Source of the DNA: Oscillospiraceae bacterium
Lineage (GTDB): Bacteria > Bacillota > Clostridia > UMGS1810
Assembly (NCBI GenBank): GCA_015068565.1
Contig: SVKG01000003.1
Coordinates: 1-34,788, forward strand
DNA: 34,788 bases
Direction: 5' to 3'
Part shown: positions 1-7,544 of the stretch, piece after piece
Numbering within the stretch: the stretch's first letter is position 1
How the letters are laid out: the number at the start of each line of letters is the position of its first letter
Program-made: the position numbers and the translations under genes
The notes under the pieces: model-generated
Database searches by the model: none
Told to the model about the DNA's origin: nothing
The model's input: the letters and a program-made list of their open reading frames with translations, nothing else

Positions 1-1
1 T

Positions 2-106
2 CTTCCCCTTATCGTAGGTATCGTAGCAGGAGCTTACTCTTCAATCTTTATTGCAGGTCAGTTCTGGGTACTGTTCAAGGGCAAAGATGCTAAAAAGATT
101 AAATAA
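2..106 (+). CDS. secF: Protein translocase subunit SecF, C-terminal end (5' truncated by window)
   Basis: Frame 2 reads LPLIVGIVAGAYSSIFIAGQFWVLFKGKDAKKIK*; the AG(A/T)YSSIFIA motif is typical of the last SecF transmembrane segment. Confidence 0.75.
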   Translation, partial: LPLIVGIVAGAYSSIFIAGQFWVLFKGKDAKKIK

Positions 107-125
107 TAAATAAATATTTAAAACA

Positions 126-155
126 AAAAAGCACCTCGGCTGAGGTGCTTTTTTG
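126..155 (+). terminator. Rho-independent terminator after secF
   Basis: GCACCTC-GGCT-GAGGTGC followed by TTTTTT. Confidence 0.9.
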
Positions 156-232
156 TTGCATTTCCGTGCGGAAAAACGGAATGTTTGCCTTTTGCGGGAA
201 TATAATATAACAAAACTGCAAAGGAGAAATAT

Positions 233-352
233 ATGTTTATTACTGTTAACGGAAAAGCGTTGATGTCGGCGTTAAAAGTGTTCTGCATCGTACTGGCGGT
301 GGGGTGTATACTGTATTTTGCCACCGGCTCCCATATTACTGTGCTTCGGTGA
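233..352 (+). CDS. Putative small membrane protein (39 aa)
   Basis: AAAGGAG Shine-Dalgarno 5-6 nt before ATG; translates MFITVNGKALMSALKVFCIVLAVGCILYFATGSHITVLR* with one hydrophobic helix. Confidence 0.5.
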   Translation: MFITVNGKALMSALKVFCIVLAVGCILYFATGSHITVLR

Positions 353-355
353 GAT

Positions 356-383
356 ATAAAAACACCCCCGGTTGTTCGGGGGT
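356..383 (-). terminator. Rho-independent terminator of argH (minus strand)
   Basis: ACCCCCG-gttgtt-CGGGGGT, with a T-run on the minus strand (AAAAA on plus). Confidence 0.8.
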
Positions 384-396
384 ATCGCATTAAATT

Positions 397-1773
397 TTAT
401 TGCTCAGACAACCATTTTTTGTTTATGCCGATAGCATACTCGACTGCCTCACGTGCAGGACCGCCTATGATTTTGCGGTCACTTACACAGGTGTGTAAAT
501 CTATTGCGTGGTAGATGTCGTCTTCGATTATATCACTGCACTGTTTAAATTCTTCCATGGTGAACTCGTCAAGACTCTTACCTACATTGAGGGCATAAGC
601 AACCATCTTGCCCACCACCTCGTGTGCCTGTCTGAAAGGCATTCCTTTTTTAACAAGGTAATCTGCCGCGTCAGTGGCATTGGTAAATCCGCCCTTGGCA
701 CCCTGTTCCATATTTTCCTTGTTGATTTTCATAGTGCGAATCATCTTGGTAAATACGGGTAAGCAGAGTTTAACGGTGTCTATGGCATCGAATATACATT
801 CCTTGTCCTCCTGCATATCTTTGTTATATGCAAGGGGCAGACCTTTCATAGTGGTAAGTATAGACATAAGATCCCCGAACACCCTGCCGGATTTACCTCT
901 TATAAGTTCGGCAACGTCGGGGTTTTTCTTCTGCGGCATAATGGAACTTCCGGTAGAACAGGCGTCGTCCATTTCCACAAAGGAAAACTCGTTGGTGTTC
1001 CACAAAATAAGTTCCTCGCTGAATCTGCTGAGGTGTACCATTATGATGGAGAGTATACCTGACAACTCTATAACATAATCCCTGTCGGATACGCCGTCGA
1101 GGGAGTTGAGGGTTATGGATGCAAAGCCCAACTGGTCGGCAACGTATTGCCTGTCAAAGGGGTAGGTGGTACCCGCCAGAGCGCCCGAGCCAAGAGGCAT
1201 TACGTTGGTGCGCTCTCTCCAATCCGCAAGACGTGTGCAGTCGCGCTTGAACATTTCAAAATACGCCATAAGGTGGTGAGAGAGTGTAATCGGCTGTGCC
1301 TTTTGCAAATGAGTATAGCCGGGCATAATTGTTTGTGTATGCTCCTCTGCCATAGATATAAGACATTCCAGCAAGGATTTGAGCAAAAGTGAAAGTTCCT
1401 TTTCCTCGTCCATAAGATACATCTTGATATCAAGAGCCACCTGATCGTTACGGCTTCTGCCTGTGTGGAGTCTTTTGCCTATATCGCCTATGCGCTGTAT
1501 AAGCAGAGTTTCTACATTCATGTGAATATCTTCTGCATCGGCAGAAAATTCCACCTTGCCGTTTTCTATATCTTCAAGAACCTCGCCCAGAGTTTTGACC
1601 AATGTGGCGCTGTCGCTTTCGGATATAACTCCGCATTTGCCCAGCATTTTTGCATGGGCAATACTGCCGCGTATATCCTGAGCATACATCCTGCCGTCAA
1701 AGCGTATGGATGAGTTGAAATCATTTACCTCGGAATCAGTGTTTTTGCTGAATCTTCCGCCCCAGAGTTTCAT
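397..1773 (-). CDS. argH: Argininosuccinate lyase
   Basis: MKLWGGRFSKNTDSEVNDFNSSIRFD..., HTGRSRNDQVALD and GSSIMPQKKNPD signature; start moved in from 1836 to the MKLWGGRF ATG with an upstream AAAGG. Confidence 0.97.
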   Translation of the reverse strand: MKLWGGRFSKNTDSEVNDFNSSIRFDGRMYAQDIRGSIAHAKMLGKCGVISESDSATLVKTLGEVLEDIENGKVEFSADAEDIHMNVETLLIQRIGDIGKRLHTGRSRNDQVALDIKMYLMDEEKELSLLLKSLLECLISMAEEHTQTIMPGYTHLQKAQPITLSHHLMAYFEMFKRDCTRLADWRERTNVMPLGSGALAGTTYPFDRQYVADQLGFASITLNSLDGVSDRDYVIELSGILSIIMVHLSRFSEELILWNTNEFSFVEMDDACSTGSSIMPQKKNPDVAELIRGKSGRVFGDLMSILTTMKGLPLAYNKDMQEDKECIFDAIDTVKLCLPVFTKMIRTMKINKENMEQGAKGGFTNATDAADYLVKKGMPFRQAHEVVGKMVAYALNVGKSLDEFTMEEFKQCSDIIEDDIYHAIDLHTCVSDRKIIGGPAREAVEYAIGINKKWLSEQ

Positions 1774-1861
1774 AGTTTTCAGACCTTTCTGTGGAAAAAT
1801 TTCGTAACATAAACATTGTATAATAAAATAAGGCAAAAAGCAACGATAAAATGTATTTGGA

Positions 1862-1890
1862 TTGACAAAATCATATTTATCGGTTAAAAT
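1862..1890 (+). promoter_or_regulatory. Sigma-A-type promoter
   Basis: TTGACA - 17 nt - TAAAAT upstream of the MgtC-family gene. Confidence 0.7.
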
Positions 1891-1910
1891 ATCTAAAAGG
1901 AGGTTTTGAC

Positions 1911-2594
1911 ATGTTTGAAAATGTATTACAACATATTCTCACTCAGGGAGAATTCTTTCTGAGGATACTTATATCGGGCATGTGCGGAATGCTGATTGGT
2001 TATGAACGCAAAAACCGACTCAAAGAAGCAGGAATCCGTACCCATATTATTGTGGCTCTTGGTGCTTCTCTTATGATGGTTATTTCAAAATACGGTTTTA
2101 ACGACGTACTTGCCGAGGCGGGCAGGGCGGATGCATCGAGAATAGCGTCACAGATTGTAACGGGCGTAGGTTTCTTGGGTGCCGGTACGATTTTTGTGCG
2201 TAAACAGGCAATAAGCGGTCTTACCACTGCCGCAGGTATATGGACAACTGCCGGTATCGGTATGGCGCTGGGTGCAGGGATGTACAGCGTAGGTATTGCC
2301 ACTGCGGTATCCGTAGTACTTGTGCAAAAGATATTCCACGGGGATATAAGATTTTTAAAAACCCCTTCTGCCGAGCAATTGGTTATCAGTGCAGAGAACA
2401 CTCCTGAGGCAATCGACCATATTCTAAACACCCTTAAAGAAGGGGATATCGAGGTTTTGAATGTGAAAACCACTACGATTTCCAATGAGATGATAAATCT
2501 TGACATTTTTGCAAAAATACCCCGTGATTACGATAAAACCGAACTGCTGAGGATGTTCTCGGCGGATAAAAAGATAACGTCAATTGATTTTTAA
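1911..2594 (+). CDS. MgtC/SapB family protein
   Basis: LRILISGMCGMLIGYERKNRLKEAGIRTHIIVALGASLMM and RIASQIVTGVGFLGAGTI motifs; AAAAGGAGG SD. Confidence 0.93.
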   Translation: MFENVLQHILTQGEFFLRILISGMCGMLIGYERKNRLKEAGIRTHIIVALGASLMMVISKYGFNDVLAEAGRADASRIASQIVTGVGFLGAGTIFVRKQAISGLTTAAGIWTTAGIGMALGAGMYSVGIATAVSVVLVQKIFHGDIRFLKTPSAEQLVISAENTPEAIDHILNTLKEGDIEVLNVKTTTISNEMINLDIFAKIPRDYDKTELLRMFSADKKITSIDF

Positions 2595-2606
2595 GAGGTG
2601 GTCGAG

Positions 2607-3035
2607 ATGGTTTGTCCACAGTGTGGAGCGTTAATAGAGGACGGCGTACCCGTTTGCGGCAATTGCGGAGTGTCCCTGAATGAGGAAATCCCCCGGGACA
2701 GTATTGAGAGGGAACAGTTTGTTTCAGGCGTACCCGCGTTGAGAGAGTTTGCCGATACAGAAGATAATACCCCCAAGGATAAGGACAGGAATATTTTTGT
2801 AAAATGTGTTTCTGTTTTGTGCGCGGTGGTGTGCTTTTGTATGTTTATGTTTGCCGCGGGAGCGGTTGAATCGAATGTGGTTTCAACGCAAGTACCGTCA
2901 GTGTTTGGCGGAATTTTCGGCAGCAGTCAGTCGGGCATCTCGGCAGAGTTGGGTGCGGCATTGCACTATGCCTTTATCGGTATGGGCTTTGCTTTCTCGG
3001 GAATGCTTTTAATATTGGGATTTAAAAAGAAATGA
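2607..3035 (+). CDS. Zinc-ribbon domain membrane protein
   Basis: N-terminal MVCPQCGALIEDGVPVCGNCG (CxxC...CxxC) plus two C-terminal hydrophobic helices; ATG at 2607 preferred over GTG 2598 because GAGGTGG lies just upstream. Confidence 0.7.
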   Translation: MVCPQCGALIEDGVPVCGNCGVSLNEEIPRDSIEREQFVSGVPALREFADTEDNTPKDKDRNIFVKCVSVLCAVVCFCMFMFAAGAVESNVVSTQVPSVFGGIFGSSQSGISAELGAALHYAFIGMGFAFSGMLLILGFKKK

Positions 3036-3038
3036 TGC

Positions 3039-3068
3039 AGCGGGGGATACATCCCCCGCTTTGTTTTT
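3039..3068 (+). terminator. Rho-independent terminator
   Basis: AGCGGGGGAT-ac-ATCCCCCGCT followed by TTGTTTTT. Confidence 0.9.
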
Positions 3069-3109
3069 GCGAGTATTATGTTGATTTTCAGCAGAAAATG
3101 TGGTAAGAT

Positions 3110-3262
3110 GATTTCATCAAAGATGAAATCAGCGATATAAATTCCTTGTGGAATTTGCGATATACCTTGCGGTGCGATATATTACTTTGTAATGCGATAT
3201 GCCCCTACGGGGCACACGTGTCCCTTCGGGATGAGATTAAGGAATATATAGCACGAACTAAG
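3110..3262. repeat. Array of short perfect hairpins separated by GCGATAT spacers; probable dispersed palindromic element
   Basis: GATTTCATC/GATGAAATC, ATTCC/GGAAT, ACC/GGT, ATTAC/GTAAT, GCCCC/GGGGC, TCCC/GGGA hairpins; GCGATAT at 3132, 3157, 3174 and 3194. Confidence 0.75.
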
Positions 3263-3443
3263 TGAGTATATCGCCAAAGCAGAGGCTTCTAAATTATTCA
3301 TTGATTCTAAAATAACAGTGTTGTTTAAATACTCATGTTGATGGGCAACTACTATGGAAAAGGTATTGTTCACAAAATACAGTAGAAATTTAAAAGTCAA
3401 AGGTGTATAATCTTGCCATAATATTTTAAAAAAGGTGATTGTT

Positions 3444-4094
3444 ATGGAGAAAAGCAATTCGAAAAAAATGTCGGACATTATTTATTATTACAAGTGGTAT
3501 GCATTGGCTGTTATAGGCGTACTTGCCATTGTGTTGCTTTTTGTTCACGAATGTGCCACAACGGTAAAGGATGATATTGTTGTAAATATGCTTTTGAGCA
3601 ACGATTATAACGAAGATGCTTCCGTAAACATTGCCGCAGACCTTGAAGGCAAACAGATATTTGCAGACCTCAACGGTGACGGCAGTCTTAAAACTTACAT
3701 AAACATTGTAAAAGTCCCCTATAATCTGACCAGCGAAGCGGACATCTCTTCCAGTATGCAGGCGACAGTAGCCCTTGCCACGGATGATGCACTGCTGTGT
3801 CTTGTGGACGAGGATTTGCTTGAAATGTATGCAGAAAAAGGTTTTTTTGAAGATATCAAAGAAAAACTTCCGGCACAAATTGCAGTTCGGGATGACGCGT
3901 TTTTTACCACCTCAGACGGGAAGACCGTAGGCATAAGCCTTAAAGATAACGCTTATCTTGAAAAAATGGGCATATCAACCAAGTCTTTGTATGCTTGTAT
4001 AAGGATTCCTATTGAAGGCTCCGATGAGGATATGCACAGTAAAAAGACGGAGGCGTCTGTGAACATTCTCGCCCATATAATCCAACAACAGTAA
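3444..4094 (+). CDS. Hypothetical single-pass membrane-anchored protein
   Basis: MEKSNSKKMSDIIYYYKWYALAVIGVLAIVLLFVHECATT: one N-terminal TM helix; AAAAGGTGATTGTTATG start. Confidence 0.7.
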   Translation: MEKSNSKKMSDIIYYYKWYALAVIGVLAIVLLFVHECATTVKDDIVVNMLLSNDYNEDASVNIAADLEGKQIFADLNGDGSLKTYINIVKVPYNLTSEADISSSMQATVALATDDALLCLVDEDLLEMYAEKGFFEDIKEKLPAQIAVRDDAFFTTSDGKTVGISLKDNAYLEKMGISTKSLYACIRIPIEGSDEDMHSKKTEASVNILAHIIQQQ

Positions 4095-4102
4095 CGAAAG
4101 AT

Positions 4103-4879
4103 GTGAACGCCGTGACAAACCCAACCCTCGTTAAAAATAAGAGTTTCTTGTGCGACGGTGAACAGGACGAACTTCTCTGCTCTTATTGTCGGACAAAAAG
4201 TCCCGAAACAAGAAATGTGATATTCGAAAAATATATGCCTCTTGCCTCCGTGATAGCAAAAAAGTATGTTAACAAGGGCGTGGAATATGACGACCTGTAT
4301 CAGGTGGCGTGTTTGGGGCTTTTACTTGCCATAGACCGTTTTGACTGTGCCAGGGGAGTAAGGTTTTCCACTTTTGCAACGCCTACGGTGATTGGTGAGA
4401 TAAAAAAGTATTTCCGCGACAAGGGATTTATAATCAAACTGCCCCGCAGACTGTACGAGATTTTCCGCAGGGCAGACCGTATACGCCTTGCCCATGAGCA
4501 AAAAAACGGTGATATGCCCACCACCGGCGAGTTGGCAGGGATGCTGAGCGTAACTGACAGAGACCTTGCCGATGCACTGAGATACACCGATATTATGAAT
4601 ATGCGGTCTTTGGAGGAAACCGTGTATAATGACAGCGATGTTGGTCTGTCGCAGATAGTCGGGGTTGAGGAAGATTCGTTTTTGCTGATTGAAAACAGAG
4701 ATTTCCTGTGCGAAAGTCTGCGCCGCCTTGATGCTGTGGAAAAGCGGATTTTGTTTTTAAGATATTATAAAAATAAAACCCAGAAGCAGATTGCATCGGA
4801 ACTGGGTATATCGCAGATGCAGGTATCCCGTATAGAGAGGAAAGTTCTCGGCGTACTCAAACGTATGTATTTTAAATGA
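4103..4879 (+). CDS. RNA polymerase sigma-70 family factor, SigB/SigF/SigG subfamily
   Basis: VEYDDLYQVACLGLLLAIDRFDCARGVRFSTFATPTVIGEIKKYFRDKG (region 2) and QKQIASELGISQMQVSRIERKVL (region 4). Confidence 0.93.
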   Translation: MNAVTNPTLVKNKSFLCDGEQDELLCSYCRTKSPETRNVIFEKYMPLASVIAKKYVNKGVEYDDLYQVACLGLLLAIDRFDCARGVRFSTFATPTVIGEIKKYFRDKGFIIKLPRRLYEIFRRADRIRLAHEQKNGDMPTTGELAGMLSVTDRDLADALRYTDIMNMRSLEETVYNDSDVGLSQIVGVEEDSFLLIENRDFLCESLRRLDAVEKRILFLRYYKNKTQKQIASELGISQMQVSRIERKVLGVLKRMYFK

Positions 4880-4886
4880 TTTAATA

Positions 4887-4923
4887 AAACCGCTGTGTGC
4901 AGAGCACACAGCGGTTTTTGTTT
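4887..4923. terminator. Bidirectional terminator between convergent genes
   Basis: AACCGCTGTGTGC-aga-GCACACAGCGGTT with T-run on plus and an A-rich left flank. Confidence 0.85.
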
Positions 4924-5695
4924 AATTAAAATATTCTTCGGGGTTTACGCTTCTGCCGTCTTTTATGACTTCAAAATGCAGATGTGCCTCCTCGGCTATT
5001 TCAAACTCCGCAGTATCGCCCACAACACCAATGGCACTGCCCGAATCAATGTCGTGTCCTTCCTCCACCATATCAGTAGAGGAGAGATTCGAATACTTTG
5101 TCATAAGCCCGTCGCCGTGGTCGATTATCACTGTAATTCCGTAGGCATCGTCGGTGTAACACTCGTGTACAGTACCACCGGCTGAGGCAATCACGGTGGA
5201 ACCTATTGGCGCGTGGATGTCTATGCCCTTATGCAGACGCCAGTCCTCCATGGTTTTGGAGTATGCAAGTTCCGTGTCACTGTGCTTTTTTAAGATGTCC
5301 CCGTTTACAGGTATAATAAGACTTGTCACCTTTGGTACTGTCGGCTCGGGTACACTCTCTTCAAAAACTTCCGTAACCTCGGGTTGATCATCCTCCGATA
5401 CCGGGATTACTCCATCGCTTTGCCACAGATGTTCAGGAACCATAGTCGGCTGACTCTCTTCCGCTTTGTCGGGAATGTCAATGTGTATCTGCTCCCGGGT
5501 AACAGCAGGGGATAAATCCGGCATATCAATCTCGCTGTTTTCAGACAGTTTTGTAATGGCATCATCCCTTGTGCGGATAAAGTATCCCGTTGTGCCCACC
5601 GTCACAATAGACACAAAAACAAGAATATAAAACCACCTGCCCGTTTTGTCGCGGGGCTGTTTTTTCGGTGTTGCTTTAAGTATGATTTTTTTCAT
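4922..5695 (-). CDS. M23 family (LytM-type) metallopeptidase, membrane anchored; possibly SpoIIQ-like
   Basis: N-terminal TM helix (WFYILVFVSIVTVGTTGYF) and C-terminal LytM domain with HKGIDIH...HLHFEV zinc motifs; GGAGG SD upstream of ATG 5695. Confidence 0.85.
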   Translation of the reverse strand: MKKIILKATPKKQPRDKTGRWFYILVFVSIVTVGTTGYFIRTRDDAITKLSENSEIDMPDLSPAVTREQIHIDIPDKAEESQPTMVPEHLWQSDGVIPVSEDDQPEVTEVFEESVPEPTVPKVTSLIIPVNGDILKKHSDTELAYSKTMEDWRLHKGIDIHAPIGSTVIASAGGTVHECYTDDAYGITVIIDHGDGLMTKYSNLSSTDMVEEGHDIDSGSAIGVVGDTAEFEIAEEAHLHFEVIKDGRSVNPEEYFN

Positions 5696-5799
5696 AGGAA
5701 GCACCTCCGAGATTTATTATTGACAAAATTCAGTCTATTATACATTTTTCACCAAACAAAAGGATATGGCATATTATATAAAACGAAGGAGGTATGGTT

Positions 5800-5880
5800 A
5801 TGCAGGTAGTAGTATGGAAAGCACCTAAATTCTGGAAAAAGATACTCCGCAGGGTTTTTAAAATACATAGCGAAGAATAA
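5800..5880 (+). CDS. spoVM: Stage V sporulation protein M (26 aa)
   Basis: GAAGGAGG SD 7 nt before ATG; MQVVVWKAPKFWKKILRRVFKIHSEE* is exactly 26 aa and aligns without gaps to B. subtilis SpoVM (MKFYTIKLPKFLGGIVRAMLGSFRKD), sharing K7, P9, K10, F11, I15, R17; adjacent to rpmB as in Bacillus. Confidence 0.88.
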   Translation: MQVVVWKAPKFWKKILRRVFKIHSEE

Positions 5881-5903
5881 AAAGATTATACTCTTTCGGA
5901 TAT

Positions 5904-5936
5904 ACAAAAAACCGCCGGTGAATATCACCGGCGGTT
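5904..5936 (-). terminator. Terminator of rpmB (minus strand)
   Basis: ACCGCCGGTGA-ata-TCACCGGCGGT with a minus-strand T-run. Confidence 0.85.
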
Positions 5937-5968
5937 AATGATTTGATGCGCATTAAATCATTATAAAA

Positions 5969-6154
5969 TTATGCCTGCTGAGTCTTATAAGTACGCAGAC
6001 ATCTGCTGCAAACCTTCAAAGTTTTGGGAGTACCGTTAACGGTAGCCTTTACAGTTCTGATATTAGGTTTCCAGGTTCTGTTGGAACGTCTGTGAGAGTG
6101 GCTCATCTTGATACCAAAGGTAACACTCTTGCCGCAAATTTCACACTTTGCCAT
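5969..6154 (-). CDS. rpmB: 50S ribosomal protein L28
   Basis: MAKCEICGKSVTFGIKMSHSHRRSNRTWKPNIRTVKATVNGTPKTLKVCSRCLRTYKTQQA; AGGAGGTG SD upstream of 6154. Confidence 0.97.
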   Translation of the reverse strand: MAKCEICGKSVTFGIKMSHSHRRSNRTWKPNIRTVKATVNGTPKTLKVCSRCLRTYKTQQA

Positions 6155-6271
6155 ATATAAAACACCTCCTGCTTTCAAATCCAAATAAGATACGAATAGT
6201 ATTATAACAGACAATTTTTCAAAATGCAAGTATTTTTTTAATATCTTATGAAAATATTTGAAAATAATATG

Positions 6272-6300
6272 TTGACAAACGAAAACCGTTGTAGTACAAT
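6272..6300 (+). promoter_or_regulatory. Sigma-A-type promoter of rpsF-ssb-rpsR
   Basis: TTGACA - 17 nt - TACAAT. Confidence 0.85.
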
Positions 6301-6306
6301 ATAAAG

Positions 6307-6370
6307 GCTGATTTGGTATCAGCTTCCTTGCTCCTCAGAGGTTGAGGGGCCATAAGTCCGGGAGGAGGTG
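6307..6370 (+). promoter_or_regulatory. Candidate rpsF leader (S6:S18-type autoregulatory RNA)
   Basis: 5' hairpin GCTGA/TCAGC, then CTCCTC (6331-6336) complementary to GAGGAG of the Shine-Dalgarno (6362-6367), with CCG at 6358-6360 next to the SD. Confidence 0.5.
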
Positions 6371-6378
6371 ACTATATA

Positions 6379-6675
6379 ATGGAAAACGTAATCAACAAGT
6401 ATGAAACGATTTTCGTTATCGACACTGGTGTAGGTGAGGAGGCAACAGCCTCTTTGGTAACGAAATTCAAAGACCTCATTGCCGCTAACGGCACAGTTGA
6501 TAACGTAGACGAGTGGGGCAAACGCAGACTCGCATACGAAATCGACCACAAGAGAGAGGGCTACTACACCTTGATTGAATTTTCTTCACAGGCAGAGTTC
6601 ATCGCTGAGTTGGAGAGAATTTACGGCATCACAGACGGTATCATCAGAAGTATCGTTATCAGAAAAGAGCAGTAA
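6379..6675 (+). CDS. rpsF: 30S ribosomal protein S6
   Basis: YETIFVIDTGVGEEATASLVTKF...WGKRRLAYEIDHKREGYYTLIEF; GGAGGAGGTG SD. Confidence 0.97.
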   Translation: MENVINKYETIFVIDTGVGEEATASLVTKFKDLIAANGTVDNVDEWGKRRLAYEIDHKREGYYTLIEFSSQAEFIAELERIYGITDGIIRSIVIRKEQ

Positions 6676-6704
6676 TTATTGCTTAAACAAAGGAGGGTTT
6701 TTGG

Positions 6705-7133
6705 GTGAACAAAGTTATTTTGATGGGTAGACTTACCCGCGATCCGGAACTTCGCAGCACTCCCAACGGCGTAAGCGTGTGTACATTTTCACTTGCAGTG
6801 AGCAGACGTTTTAAAAATGCCAACGGCGAGTATGATGCAGATTTTATTAACTGCGTAGCGTGGAGACAGACCGCAGAGTTCATCAGCAAAAACTTTACAA
6901 AGGGCAGAATGCTCGGTGTAGTTGGTTCTATTCAGACCAGAAATTATGATAAGGACGGTCAGAGGGTTTACGTAACAGAAGTTAGCGTAGATGAGGCGTA
7001 TTTTGCAGGTGATAAAGGACCCGGCAGAGCGGATGACGGCAGAGGTACTGCCACACCCGCAGACGGCGGTGCAGCATTTGGCGCCGGAGACGGATTTATT
7101 CCTATGCCCGCAGAGGACGACCTTCCTTTCTAA
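6705..7133 (+). CDS. ssb: Single-stranded DNA-binding protein
   Basis: [34 protein letters not shown]...; acidic C-terminal tip EDDLPF; GTG start after AAAGGAGGG. Confidence 0.97.
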   Translation: MNKVILMGRLTRDPELRSTPNGVSVCTFSLAVSRRFKNANGEYDADFINCVAWRQTAEFISKNFTKGRMLGVVGSIQTRNYDKDGQRVYVTEVSVDEAYFAGDKGPGRADDGRGTATPADGGAAFGAGDGFIPMPAEDDLPF

Positions 7134-7160
7134 AACAACCCAATAAGGAGGTAAGTTAAG

Positions 7161-7394
7161 ATGGAAGAAAAGCGTTTTCGCAGAAAACCCCGCAGAAAAG
7201 TTTGTGCATTCTGCGCGGAAAAAGTTGAACACATAGATTACAAAGACGTTGCAAAACTCAGAAGATTTGTTTCTGAACGCGGCAAGATTTTGCCCAGACG
7301 TGTTACAGGTAACTGTGCTAAACATCAGAGACAGCTTACAACGGCTATCAAAAGAGCAAGACACATTGCTTTGCTCCCCTACACAACAGATTGA
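7161..7394 (+). CDS. rpsR: 30S ribosomal protein S18
   Basis: [64 protein letters not shown]. Confidence 0.97.
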   Translation: MEEKRFRRKPRRKVCAFCAEKVEHIDYKDVAKLRRFVSERGKILPRRVTGNCAKHQRQLTTAIKRARHIALLPYTTD

Positions 7395-7410
7395 TTTTAA
7401 CTGTTATCGG

Positions 7411-7440
7411 ACGCTCCGCTTTTGCGGAGCGTTTTTTTGT
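7411..7440 (+). terminator. Terminator of rpsF-ssb-rpsR operon
   Basis: ACGCTCCGC-tttt-GCGGAGCGT followed by TTTTTTGT. Confidence 0.95.
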
Positions 7441-7544
7441 TAAAAAAGGCGCTTATTTTATAAAAAACATTTCACTTTTCTGTATATGTGTGTTATAATT
7501 AGTATTATATATTAAAAGGGATAATATTATTTGGAAGTGATAAA

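Noticed and set aside
118-390. 90-aa minus-strand ORF
   Set aside because: Spans two terminators and overlaps the better-supported small plus-strand ORF.
2000-2506. 168-aa minus-strand ORF inside the MgtC-family gene
   Set aside because: Fully antisense to a well-supported CDS with a low-complexity translation.
3110-3262. CRISPR array
   Set aside because: The constant element is only 7 nt and the intervening segments are self-complementary hairpins; no cas genes in the window.
3182-3478. 98-aa minus-strand ORF across the hairpin array
   Set aside because: Translation runs through the palindromic repeat and overlaps the start of the 3444 gene; likely spurious.
5760-5799. Sigma-E-type sporulation promoter for spoVM
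   Set aside because: CATATTAT resembles a -10 element but I found no convincing -35 at proper spacing.
6789-7364. 191-aa minus-strand ORF over ssb/rpsR
   Set aside because: Antisense to two conserved genes; frame-bias artefact.
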